Source: Oscarella lobularis (lineage: Eukaryota > Porifera > Homoscleromorpha > Homosclerophorida > Oscarellidae). Taken from it: a stretch of DNA of 64,000 nucleotides. A program made the position numbers and the translations under genes. A model generated the notes under the pieces. That model saw only the letters and a list, made by a program, of their open reading frames with translations, had not been told where the DNA came from and searched no databases. Shown one piece after another: positions 32,504-48,500 of this stretch (position 1 is its first letter; every line of letters begins with the position of its first letter). The stretch spans positions 434,001-498,000 of the forward strand of contig NC_089175.1 in assembly GCF_947507565.1 (NCBI RefSeq), read 5' to 3'.

Positions 32504-35234
32504 ATGATGTGGAAATGTTCTGTCTTTGTTCTGTGCTTATTACAACTCGGAGTCAACGCTGGCCCGATTGTATTGCCTCTTTTCTTTACCGCAGAACCTG
32601 AAGATGCTATTGTATCACGAGGAGGAACATTAGCGTTATATTGCAATGTTACGACGAAAAACGGTGAAGAGACAAAAGTGACTTGGTTCAAAGAAGGCGA
32701 TGCTAACTATAATTCAAGTCGCGGATCTATCCTCATTTTAAACGACAATAGTGCAAATCGTGCTGAATTGGAAAAGAAGAAAATAGACGGTTACTACTAC
32801 TGTGTAGCCCAAACGAAAATCCTGGCTATAAGAAGCAGAAGTGCTCTTGTCAAACGTATACTGACTACGTGCACAGCTATCTGCGGTATGTTCTTACTAA
32901 CATGCTTTTCTTTTTAGTCGAGCATTACCAAGCGATAACAACGACAGACGGAACGTCTTTTCATTCAGATGACGCTGTATCAGCAGCAAGAAGTGGTCAT
33001 TTCAAAAACCTTCATTGGAACATTACATGTGACAAAATTGAATTTACTTGCCCTTCACAAAATCGGTCTGTGTGTCCCTTCTTCTATGAAGAATTTGTCA
33101 CTGGACGACTAACGAGACTGTCCTTTCTTCGTATTGACTATAACGGACTGCAAGGAAACGTTAGATGTAGAAAAACCAATTCGATTAAGCTGTACACGGT
33201 TACCACAATGCCCGCAGGAAAGATATTCACAAAAGTGTTTAAATACAATGGTGAGCTTACTAAATGGCACGGATAAGGTGGAAGATGCTTTAATTCTTCT
33301 GTTTCGATCCACAGGGCTTCAATCCCGTCCTCGTCTTGTTGTACAACCTCAAAGCCTTTTCAAACAAAAAGGAACTAATGTCACAATCATATGCCAAGGA
33401 AACGTTGGCAATCAGTACACTTGGTACAAAGATCGTAAGCCATTATCAGAAAGTTCAAGAGTAAAGACGAACAACGGTACCCTTTTCATTGGTAACGTTG
33501 CAATGCAAGACACTGGAACATACACCTGCCAATCTAGCTCAAAATACACAAGAACTGCGACTGCAAGTCTAATAGTTTATGGTACGCAAAAATGCACAAG
33601 CAGTAGAATGTATACATCAGTCATTCTTGTAGATGTGCCAAAGGTCAGTTTTGACCATCTACACTGCAATGTATCTGGATCGAATATAAGTGAAGTGCTC
33701 CTTATTAGGAACGGTGTCATACTAAAAAGAATGCCAGTTGACTGCAGTTCTGTTAACCTACGTGTAAATCTGTCTACAGCAAACGGAGGTATGTATCAGT
33801 GTCTTGCAAACAGCAAATACGGAAGCGTTCAAAATTCAGTCTATATCGGTACGAAATACTAAATAAGACAACTTGGTTGTTTACTCAATTTCTAGCAAAC
33901 AAAACTTTGATTGAAACGATCAGCGTAAATGTTGACAGATCTGGTCACTGTTCAAACTCCTTTGACTCCAAAGCCACCAAAGCCAAAAGAATCAACAACT
34001 CCAAAACCATTCACTAACTCAATGGAGTCAGCAAAGGCCGGAATTACACTTGGCCAAGCAAATTCAGCTACTACACATCCTACTCCAACAACTGACAATG
34101 TAACTACGGCTGAAGCGACTGCACCTACTGCAACTGCTGGCACAACAGCATCTGTCACCCTGTCTACCACTGGCGGCAGCACTGACACATTAGTGCAGTC
34201 TACGGTCGTAAATACATACAGCCCAACAACCGGTAGCAATACAAGAGCGACTATATCAACTGGTGCCACAACAACGTCTGCCACTGAGTCGACTCATCGA
34301 GTGAAGTCTGCGGTCATAAATACAGACAGCCCCGGTAGCAATACCGCTACTACAACAACAGTGGCTCCAGCTACAACTTCAGCCGGTCGTGCGTCTCCTA
34401 TTACCGTTCCTGCTACTGACGGTACAACAAACAACATCGAGTCTCAAACAGCTACCATCAGGAGTGAAGATGAAACCCCAAGCATTCCTGAAACAATTCG
34501 TTCACATCAAACTGTACCAGTAGGTATGTTAAGAAACCGCACTGATTCTATACTCTAGACTCATCTGTTGTGTTTTTAATAGAATCTCTAATAGCAGTCG
34601 GAGCAGCTTTGACTGGAGTCATTATAGTGCTCTCTGTTGTCATCATCATTTTGGTGGGAAAAGGAAGAAAAGGTAAGTTTCAGCAAACATAGGAAACGCG
34701 TCTAACAGTGCCTTGTACTAGTTGTAGGCTTGACAGAAATATCCCCAAAACCAACGACTATCTACCCACTTTTTTTAAATCCGAGCTATGCCACGACAGG
34801 CAGAGCGAGGGCCACTCAAGTGGAAGTAGTCTATGAAACAATACCTGGTAAGAAACTTCACGGAAAGCCATCCAGAGAAACGTTAACGTAGAGATCAGCC
34901 TAAAAACAACAGCCGTAATTTTTACAATGATCTGACGAGGAGACTTCGCGCACTGACCTACGCTTTTCCTCAATTTGCAGGTGACAGAACTAGTAAAGAA
35001 GTCAAAAAGCCAACGTCTACTGTCAGTGCATATGAAGGTATTTTACACATACCTTACAGGGCAGCACGCAATAACCATTCATAGAGATTTCAATAAATGT
35101 GGAAAAGCTGCCTAACGAAGCAAACGAAACAGAACAAAAGGTTGAAATTACTAAATTTTCCATGCAACTCTAATTAATGTTTACCGGAATAGACAAGCAC
35201 ACAAGACTACGTCAATGCCGAGGTCAAAGAATAA
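32504..35234 (+). CDS. Receptor R4: Ig-domain type I membrane receptor with diverged tail
   Basis: Ten exons proposed: 32504-32855, 32918-33250, 33315-33581, 33633-33848, 33939-34523, 34583-34672, 34728-34847, 34981-35037, 35085-35140, 35193-35234 (705 residues). The signal peptide differs from R1-R3, but the V-like domain, four-Cys domain and two Ig domains are almost identical to R3. The acceptor used by the other genes (33895) would lead to a stop at 34015-34017, because exon 5 differs from R3 by a net 5 nt. A downstream acceptor at 33937-33938 restores the mucin frame. The membrane helix is followed by GKGRK. The tail has NPSYATT and VEVVYETIP (ITIM) but lacks the exon-9 repeats. It ends TQDYVNAEVKE if a 52-nt intron with a GTTGAA donor is removed, or KFSMQL at 35173 if it is not. 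An alternative acceptor for exon 7 is at 34721. Confidence 0.7.
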
Positions 35235-35614
35235 TCAGGACATGTACAATTAGGAATATTGTTTTACATCAGTGAACTTCCAAACGCCAGGCATGCTTAC
35301 CAAACACCTAGATATATTCTTACGTAGATTGTATTTACACTCAATACTGATATGACTACAAACTGTTAATAGATCGGAAAACAATTTAGTTCTGCCTTAT
35401 TGGTCAGCGAGAGAAGAAAAGAGTAGCAGGGGTAACAGGAAAATTTACTAAAGAGAAAACACAATCTCTTACACACAAATTCTCCACACAACACAGGCAA
35501 CTTACCAAAGAGCCGTCCAAATCGGCCAAAACATAGTTTTGAAGAGACTATTCTAAATAAAAAAAAAACCCGGTGCATTGCAGCCTACTCCACGACGTAA
35601 ATCGAACCTGATGA
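35235..35614. other. Gap between R4 and the GAB-like gene
   Basis: About 380 bp of AT-rich sequence between two convergent 3' ends. No gene or canonical AATAAA for R4 was found. Confidence 0.4.
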
Positions 35615-37049
35615 CTAATAATTTCCGCCCGGAAGACCGCGTAAGCGCTACAAATATAAAAATGACAGAACTACTCACACCGAAATCAGCAGCTAAACTT
35701 ACGCTTTCCAAATGAGCAGGAGGATATCCGTTGGCAGCTGGCCCACTCACACCTGAATCATAGATTTCCTCCTCCGCCAATTGAGGTTTCATTACTGAAT
35801 AATACTCCCCACAGACACCATTCTGCATCCCTATATACATTTCATCTTCTTGCAATTCAGCATCTCTCATCGTGCGCCCAATATCGATCTGCGTATACTG
35901 AGTGCGCGGTTCGTCAGATCGACGACGACTCGGCGGAAAGTCGACGATCGATCCTCTATTGCTACCATTGGGATCGCGAATCACTTCCACTTCCGTATAA
36001 TTCACGGGAATGCTTCGTCGTTTCGCGCCCGGTTCCGTGCCCCGTCCGCTCACGTGAGCCGGTAAGGATGACGGCACTTTGTAGAGTTCGTCCGAGGGTC
36101 GCGGCGGAATGGCGTAGTTGCTTCTCGGCACGCCTAACGGCGTGTGATATCGCTGCTCTCGCAGCGTGAGCGAGTGCGAAGCCTCGGCGGCGGGAGGAAT
36201 GGGAACGCGACCTGGCATCGGTAGCGTGCGCGAAGCGGGGCACTGTTCTAGCGTTCCGTACATTCGCGTTGGTGTACCCAGCGATCCAGGCGGTTTCGAC
36301 GTTCGGTCGATCATCGGCGCCGGTTTCGCCATTCGATCGATGATCGGGGGTTTGAACGATCGATCGATAACCGGCACGACGGGATCAGGACTGACTGGTC
36401 GGGTCTCAACCGGTTGGGGAACGGGAACCGGGGCAGTGATATCGGGCACCGGTGCAGCTGGCAACGCATCGCCTGTGGCTGGTTCCGCCGGAGGTTCTAC
36501 CCGCTGAGCCTTTTCTACACAAGAAGATCGATCGATAATGTACTCGTCGCTACGGGGTAGAGTAGGGATATAAATAACGCGAAGCGCGTGCCGTTGCCGC
36601 GAGACCGCTTTTATTGTACGAACCTGGATTTTCTCCAGACAGGGGCGTTACCCCGATCAGCCGGCTTATGTCTTCGATCCAGCCGCGTCGATCGTCGCCC
36701 GACTGGGCGACGAAATAATAGACGCGATTCGGCGTTTTGACGGTAAATAGGTGGCCGTGTTTTCGTTTTCGCGCGATTTCCTGCGGCACGTTCGTATCGA
36801 TTCGTTCGCAATCGTTCAAATTGACGTAGCCCTTCGGATCTTCGCGTTTTTTGAAGGCGGATTGATCGCTGAAGTACTTGAGCATGTGCGATTCGTAGAG
36901 AACGCACCAGCGCTTTTGCCATCCCTGCGCGAAAGAGGAGAAGGTGATCGTTTAGGAGGTGCGGAAAAAACACGACTCGCCTTGACGAAACTGTCCGGTT
37001 TGGGCGGCGATTTGTGTAGGTATCCTTGGCGAATTACTGCACCGCTCAT
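35615..37049 (-). CDS. GAB/DOS-like PH-domain docking adaptor
   Basis: The start MSGAVIRQGYLHKSPPK (ATG at 37049) resembles the GAB N-terminus. A GC-AG intron (GTCAAG|GCGAGT) joins it to WQKRWCVLYESHMLKYF and the rest of a PH domain (about residues 5-115), including YYFVAQSGDDRRGWIEDI. The long third exon (35703 to about 36515) is Pro-rich and disordered, with tyrosine motifs NYAIPPRP, VNYTEVEV, TQYTQIDI, EMYIGM and EYYSVM. A final 11-codon exon (35647 to 35615) ends GLPGGNY. GAB/DOS proteins bind phosphoinositides and, once phosphorylated, recruit SHP2, PI3K and GRB2 (family knowledge). That role here is inferred from layout; other PH adaptors such as DOK are possible. A decayed copy lies behind R1, so the gene belongs to the receptor duplication block. 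Confidence 0.65.
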
Positions 37050-37245
37050 TGCGCGCGCCCGGCCGGTTCGCGTTCTCTAGATGAGTTCTCTTCGACCTTT
37101 GTTGTGTGTTTATCACGTGCGCTAGTCATCACGTGAGCACGGGGAAAACATGGGTGGAGGGACGCGGTCTAATAATAAATCTCGCGGGGAAAAATGTTCC
37201 AAGACAACGTGACGGGGGGGAGGGGGAATTCGTTTCTTCTTCCGC

Positions 37246-42854
<5,609 letters not shown>

Positions 42855-42949
42855 CGTCTCCTTTCTTTTCCTTTCGCCGCGAGGGAGAAGAGCGGAGACG
42901 ACTTCCCCGTATACGTACTTATAGAAAGCAATAATATCACTTATTTAAT

Positions 42950-43728
42950 CTAGTTTCCTTCTTCTGTGGATTGTTCTGGTTCGGCTTGGGCCGTTGCCTT
43001 CTCTGGTTCGGCTGGGGCTGTTGCCTTCTCTGGTTCGGCTTGGGCTGCTGCCTTCTCTGGTTCGGCTGGGGCTGTTGCCTTCTCTGGTTCGGCTTCGGCT
43101 GTTGTCTTCTCTGGTTCAGCTTGGGCTACTGCCTTCTCTTCGTCTGTCAGCGATGCATTTTCATTAGAGTCCTTCTGCAGTGAAAGTTGGAGTCTAGCAT
43201 TAGCTTCACGTTATGTCTTACTGCTGCTGCTGCTGTTGCTTCATCTTGAGGTTTTTCTATTGGGAGAAAGATACGTAAATGTCTGCTATTTGTTTCTGTT
43301 CTTGATTGACTGTCCCACCCGCAATCTTCTCAATTTCCTTTGCCACGAGCTCAGCATTTCGGTCTTGAATTTCCTTCAATGCTCTTTCTTCTTTTAGCTG
43401 ATCTTCAAGTCGTTTATTCTAATAAAACAGAAATAGAAAAGCTGCTGTACAGACAAAAATATATTGATAGGTTAAATACAGGCGCAGTCAGTCTATCTTT
43501 TGCCCAAGTGACTGTACAGCGTCATTTAGTACACCCATGCTAACCCGTAATGCTGTAGGAATGCTCTCTAAACGTTCCTACCTCAACAGCTCTCTCCTGA
43601 ATCTTCTTGTGATTAGCCAACCAGCGACTAAGATACTCAACAGGATCGGTCGGCTTAACGACGGCTATTTCAGCCAATCCAACAGCGAGAACGTCGCCCA
43701 CCGTCGCTTTCAGGTACTCCGTATCCAT
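42950..43728 (-). CDS. DPY30-motif protein (DYDC-like) with EPEK repeats
   Basis: Exon 1 (ATG at 43728) encodes a Dpy-30 dimerisation motif: EYLKATVGDVLAVGLAEIAV then PTDPVEYLSRWLANHKKIQE, closest in feel to DYDC1/2-type proteins. Exon 2 is a charged coiled coil (RLEDQLKEERALKEIQDRNA). With a 62-nt intron (GTGGGA donor) and a 47-nt intron, the frame continues through EKPQDEATAAAA into KDSNENASLTDEEKA and then six 10-residue repeats of the AxAEPEKxT type, ending STEEGN with stop at 42950. Dpy-30 motifs bind amphipathic helices in chromatin or ciliary radial-spoke complexes (family knowledge). It starts 87 bp from a gene on the opposite strand and ends 95 bp before CYFIP. Confidence 0.65.
42960..43135. 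repeat. 30-bp coding tandem repeat (EPEK units)
   Basis: Five to six 30-bp units, alternately reading TGGGCTGTTGCC and TGGGGCTGTTGCC around TCTGGTTCGGC on the plus strand. They encode A-x-AEPEKxT on the minus strand. The plus-strand frame is also open but carries only the repeat. Confidence 0.8.
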
Positions 43729-43815
43729 CACGCGTTGCTGTGATACAAGAGCATGCGCAGTCTATTCAGATATTAGCACATACAGTGTGTACCGATTCCT
43801 TCCCCGCTGCACCAA

Positions 43816-45312
43816 ATGAGTATATGGGCAAAAAAGCAGTCTACAACCCGAGGTCCCAAAGGACTTCCAATACCTGATGGAACCACGGCTCATATACAAC
43901 CCATCAATACCGGATTCATTTCTATTCCTCGCTCATGTCTGGTCGAAGGTGGAAGCCCAACCGAAGTTCAAAGCGTACCGTGCCTAGCTTATCTGTAAAT
44001 ACTAATACACTGCACAATTTCTATCGAGGGGCGGGTCGAGGGCATGTGGCCACGCCCAACATTTTCGTTTTGCAGGATTCGGCATCCCGTTGAAGGATGC
44101 CTCCTCTTTGATATGGGTTTGACGTCGCGACATTTGTCCGAGGAAGCGGCCAGTGTTGGGGGCAAGAAACTTAGCCGAAGTGAAGCAGATCGATACATTG
44201 TTTCCGGTAGGCAGCAACATATAGAGCCCGTTGCTGTTTGAAGAAATGCGTCTTTCTTCAGTTCAACGAGGAATGAACGTCAATTCGCAGCTGGCTCAGA
44301 ACGGAATTGAATACCTAGAGAGAGTCATCTTGTCACATCACATGTCAGGCAATTTGGAGACTCAACCTTCAATCTATTCATGCTTTTAATTATGAGCAGT
44401 TCGAGCAAGGCGGATTTAGTCGATATGCAGCATTTGCCAACTGACTGTATCCAGATAGGACCCTCAACCAAATCTAAATACGTATCAAAGTAAGTTGAAC
44501 TTTAAAAAATTCTCCATCCATATATAGGAATGTACTGAATCATGGGTATGCTGTCTAGAAAAGATTCTTCAGATCTCGGAAGAAAACTAGAGGAAGTGAA
44601 TTTTGACACAGGGTTATTACTTCTATTGACATGCTGCCAGATTTGTACTAAGATACCTACTTAGCCCAACATTTGGAAGCGGGAGTCTTGCAAAGTTGGG
44701 ACCATTTGAGAGAATGGTTGACGTGTACGGAGGTATACATAGTTCAAACTAGACACTTATAATACACATAATATTGTACTGTCACTTGTAGATGGCTGTA
44801 TTTACATAGTCGATCTGCCTGGTCCGTGTCAGGGACACATGGGGCTTTTAGTCAAAACAGGTGCAATTGAGAAAAGTCATAAATCTTGTCTGTGCAATCT
44901 CGTGTAGAACACGAGTGGGCTCTATTGACTGGATTGGCAATTTATCTCAGAGAAAACTATCAGAGAATGGTGAACAAGGGCAAACCAGCGTGGAAAGAAA
45001 AGGTAATATTTTGCAGATAATTGCTCTAGTTTGAAAATTTACTTTCTACGTCAGCCACCAGCTGACTCATCACTTCTCATGTCAACCATTCAAATAATCG
45101 CTGAATATTCAAAAATGCCCCAAGCCACGTGAGAAATGACATCATTCATTAGAATGCATGCTTTAATTAATTTTACACCCAATAGTGTGTACACAGCGTT
45201 TGAGCCAGCTCTTCTGTCAGAGCTAGCAGATCAGTTTCTCACTGGGGCATATGCCAAGCTGCCAACTGGCTACTGGAAGTACATTGAAGAAGAACAGCAA
45301 ACTACTTTGTAA
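43816..45312 (+). pseudogene. Metallo-beta-lactamase-fold gene, degraded
   Basis: Exon 1 (43816-43989) encodes NTGFISIPRSCLVEGG and ends CLAYL. It splices in phase 2 to IRHPVEGCLLFDMGLTSRHL, the usual start of MBL-fold hydrolases. Later pieces fit the fold: NGIEYLERVILSHHMSGN where HxHxDH should be, CIQIGPSTKSKY, LGPFERMVDVYG joined to DGCIYIVDLPGPCQGHMGLL, and a C-terminal helix ending YWKYIEEEQQTTL. The metal ligands are damaged: the HxHxDH signature reads HHMSGN, PGH is PGP, and no GDxxH is seen after EHEWALLTG. Near 44555 a TAG and a frame change interrupt the reading. It is therefore either a pseudogene or a catalytically dead relative. I favour a pseudogene. Confidence 0.5.
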
Positions 45313-45551
45313 ATATTTAACTCAAATAAAAGACACTTCATTGACAGTTTTACGGCAACGCTATTTTAGTGCCCAATAAATCAATCACATGACACCAAAA
45401 TCGAATTAAACGCCTACGTCACAATGTAGGCGGCGTTTACTCTACACTCGAGGAGAGTAGGCGTGCCTTCACTAACCTGCACTAAAACATAGCCGCCTCC
45501 AGTCCTTTCCGCGTCTTGGCCCACATCGAAACCAACGCCCCAAATAAGAAC

Positions 45552-48500
45552 ATGGCAAAGCAAGCGCAAGGGGACAAACCGAAGCCCCTGCTCACCTACT
45601 ACGGCGCGACGCCGGTCGATCAACGATGCTCGTCATCAATCGTCCCGTGGATCATCGCCGAAGTGCAGGCCGGCTCGCCCGACGCCAAGCAAGTGCGTCA
45701 GACGATCGACGACGACGAAGTCGAAGCGCGCGACGCGAAAACGAACATCGCCGTTCTTCACTTGAAGGCGAACACGATCATTCGACTTTGTCAGTCGTCC
45801 AACACCGCCGAAGCGTTCGCCTATCTCGTGAGAAACAGTCGTAACACGAGATTCCTTTGTCATGTCTTCGCTGCTTCGTCGGACGACGACGTAGGGGTCG
45901 ATATATCGCGCGCACACGTGCGCTCCTATCGAATTGGTCGCGTTTTTTTAGGCGCTCGTCGCTTTGCGTGACGTCAAGCGCGCCATGCGCGTTGCCCACT
46001 CGGCTTCTGTCGAGCGCGTGACGTCATCAGGTGACGTCAAAATGGAAGAAACGTCGTTTCGCGTCGATTACGTCGGAAAGCGGCGCGTCGACGGACCGCG
46101 CGGTTCGCAGACGCTCGTCGACGACGTCCTCTTGCAAATTCGTAAGACGAAGCGCAAGAAGTCGACGGACGCCGGCGACGGAGTCTCCGCCGATTGCACC
46201 TTCACCGTCAACGCCAAATGGATCAAATTGACCGACTCGAAAACTCTAACGATTCACATGCAAAAGGTGATCAGCTCGGTCGCCTACTGCTCGCAGGGAT
46301 TGTCGCATCGCGACTACGTCGGCGTTATATGCGAAGACGCCAAGGACGGTCATTTCAGTTGCTACGTTCTTCGTGCCGCACCTCCAAAATCGGTAATGAC
46401 GCGTAGGACGATTGTGGTTGTCATGACGACTTTTCTTCGTAGCCCGATCCCATACTCGATGCCGTCAAAAACGCTTTTCGGACGAATTATGAAAATTTTG
46501 CTCGAGCGACGGTGTGCGATTCGTGTCCCATGCATCATCTCCACAATCTCTGCACGCAAATTGAAGGCAGGTGGAGAAAATAGTCTTATCTTTTTCTAAT
46601 TGGGATTTCTTCTAGGTTTGTCTGTGGAGCGATCCCAATCCATCATTAATCGAGCCGTCGAGGCATTATCTGAAACCGCGTACGCTTGGGTGCAGGAAAA
46701 GTTCGAAGTAATGCGATGAAGCTGGCTTCGTTTCTCTTCAAGTAAGGCGTCTTTTTAGAAATTCAAAAACGCCAGCGGTAAAAGACAGAACGTCGCTATG
46801 ATGAGCTTACTTCGAGCTGTCTGCGAAAGACAGCAGCAGACTCACACACATCCGGCGAATGCTCAAGTGAGAGAACATTCGTTTTTGCCTTGGCATTTAT
46901 GTTTTCCTTTAGGCTGCGAATGTGAACGTTTCTCCTTCAACAGATGATCCTAATCGCCTGTCCATTCCACGACGTCTGACGAGAGTCACCCAGTCGTTAG
47001 TTGGCTCGTTCGAGAGCCTGCTACGAAAGGTAAACAGACTGATGAAGAAATGACGACGAGAGGCTCAAACGAATTTTCTCAAAGGACAAAAGCAAGGCAT
47101 CCCGATTTTCATCCTTTTCGTCTGACGCCAAAACTCGCAATTCAGTAAAACGATCATTCTTGTGTAGAGCTATAAGCAGCTAACGTGTCCAGGGGGAAGT
47201 AAAGGGAAAGGCCGTCAAGTCTCTAACTGTCCTCGCCAACGCGGACACCAAATCCAGATCGGTATCCTAACCGCATATCATTTTAATTGTTCTGATTTTT
47301 TATTTATTTCTGTCTCAGAGTAGCCCGACGTCTCGACGCTCCTCGACCCCCACTGTAAAGAGAGGTACGAAACGAATGTAGAAAGATCTTCATCAAAAGT
47401 ACGACGCGCTTTCGCGTTATTAGGAGATAGCCCTACGTTGTTCTCCATCGGCGACAGCGATTCACCGAGATTGCGTACTAAAGTTCCCAATTTCATGTAC
47501 ATAATGAAAAAAGTGACGACTCCGCCGGCGAGGAGAAAATTGAGCGAAGGAACGTCGCCGACGTCGTCTGTCCAATCGCTTCAGTCGCGAGAACTGAAAA
47601 GAAAAATCTCGTTCAGACAGGTTACTCGCAGTGAGGAGATATCCTTTTGAAGAAAATTGACGTAGAATCTCCTAGTCAATTTATATGAAAGTCCAGACAC
47701 CAAATAGACAAAAGGACGGGGTCGACGTCACTGACGGAAAGACGTCTTCGACTAGCCTTCATCAACGGCGAGACAGCGACTTTGAAGTGAGGGAAAAGAA
47801 GACGAGCGAAGACTATAGAAAGTTGTGGCAAAAGGCGATCAACGAACAGATCATGTTGCTGCGTATGGAAAAGTTGAACTCGACCCTCGAAGGTAAATAA
47901 GATGATGTGCGAGTCCAATTGGGAAATTCTTATCTCTTCCTTCGTAGCTGATATGGAATCAGCTGAAATGAAGCGTCACAAACTGAGCTACGAGGACTCG
48001 ACGCCTGATATCGTTTCTCTTCACTATCAGTGGAACAACGTTTTAGCAACGCCCAAGCCGCAGACGCTCACTTTGGCCGAACTAAAAGCGGCCGTTCTAA
48101 ACGGTCTGACATTGGAACATTATGTATGATCCTTTTTTTTGATTGAAGATCAATTCGCAGGCATTCCAAAGGAGCGACGCGGCGAAGTGTGGTCGCTCCT
48201 GATGGAGCGCCGGCGTAAGTCACTGCCAACCAATCGCTTTTCGAGCTTCAGCGCAGCGACGTCTCCGGACGCCACCGATAGTCCAGGCGTGCATTTTCAC
48301 GATCTCAAAGAGAAACACACGCCATACCAGCAGCAAATCTTCATGGATCTCAGTACGCTAACTCTTTAGAAAGACAACTGTTGTTCAACGTTTTTCTTGT
48401 CTCAGGTCGAACGTTTCCTCATCAGCGGTATTTCTCGAAAGCCATGGGTCCCGGGCAGCAGGCAATGTATAGCATTTTGAAAGCGTACGCTGTATTGGAT

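Noticed and set aside
42966-43397. A plus-strand frame with repeated FSGSAWAVA units that looks like a membrane protein
   Set aside because: It is antisense to the EPEK repeat of the DPY30-motif gene, whose minus-strand frame connects to a recognisable domain.
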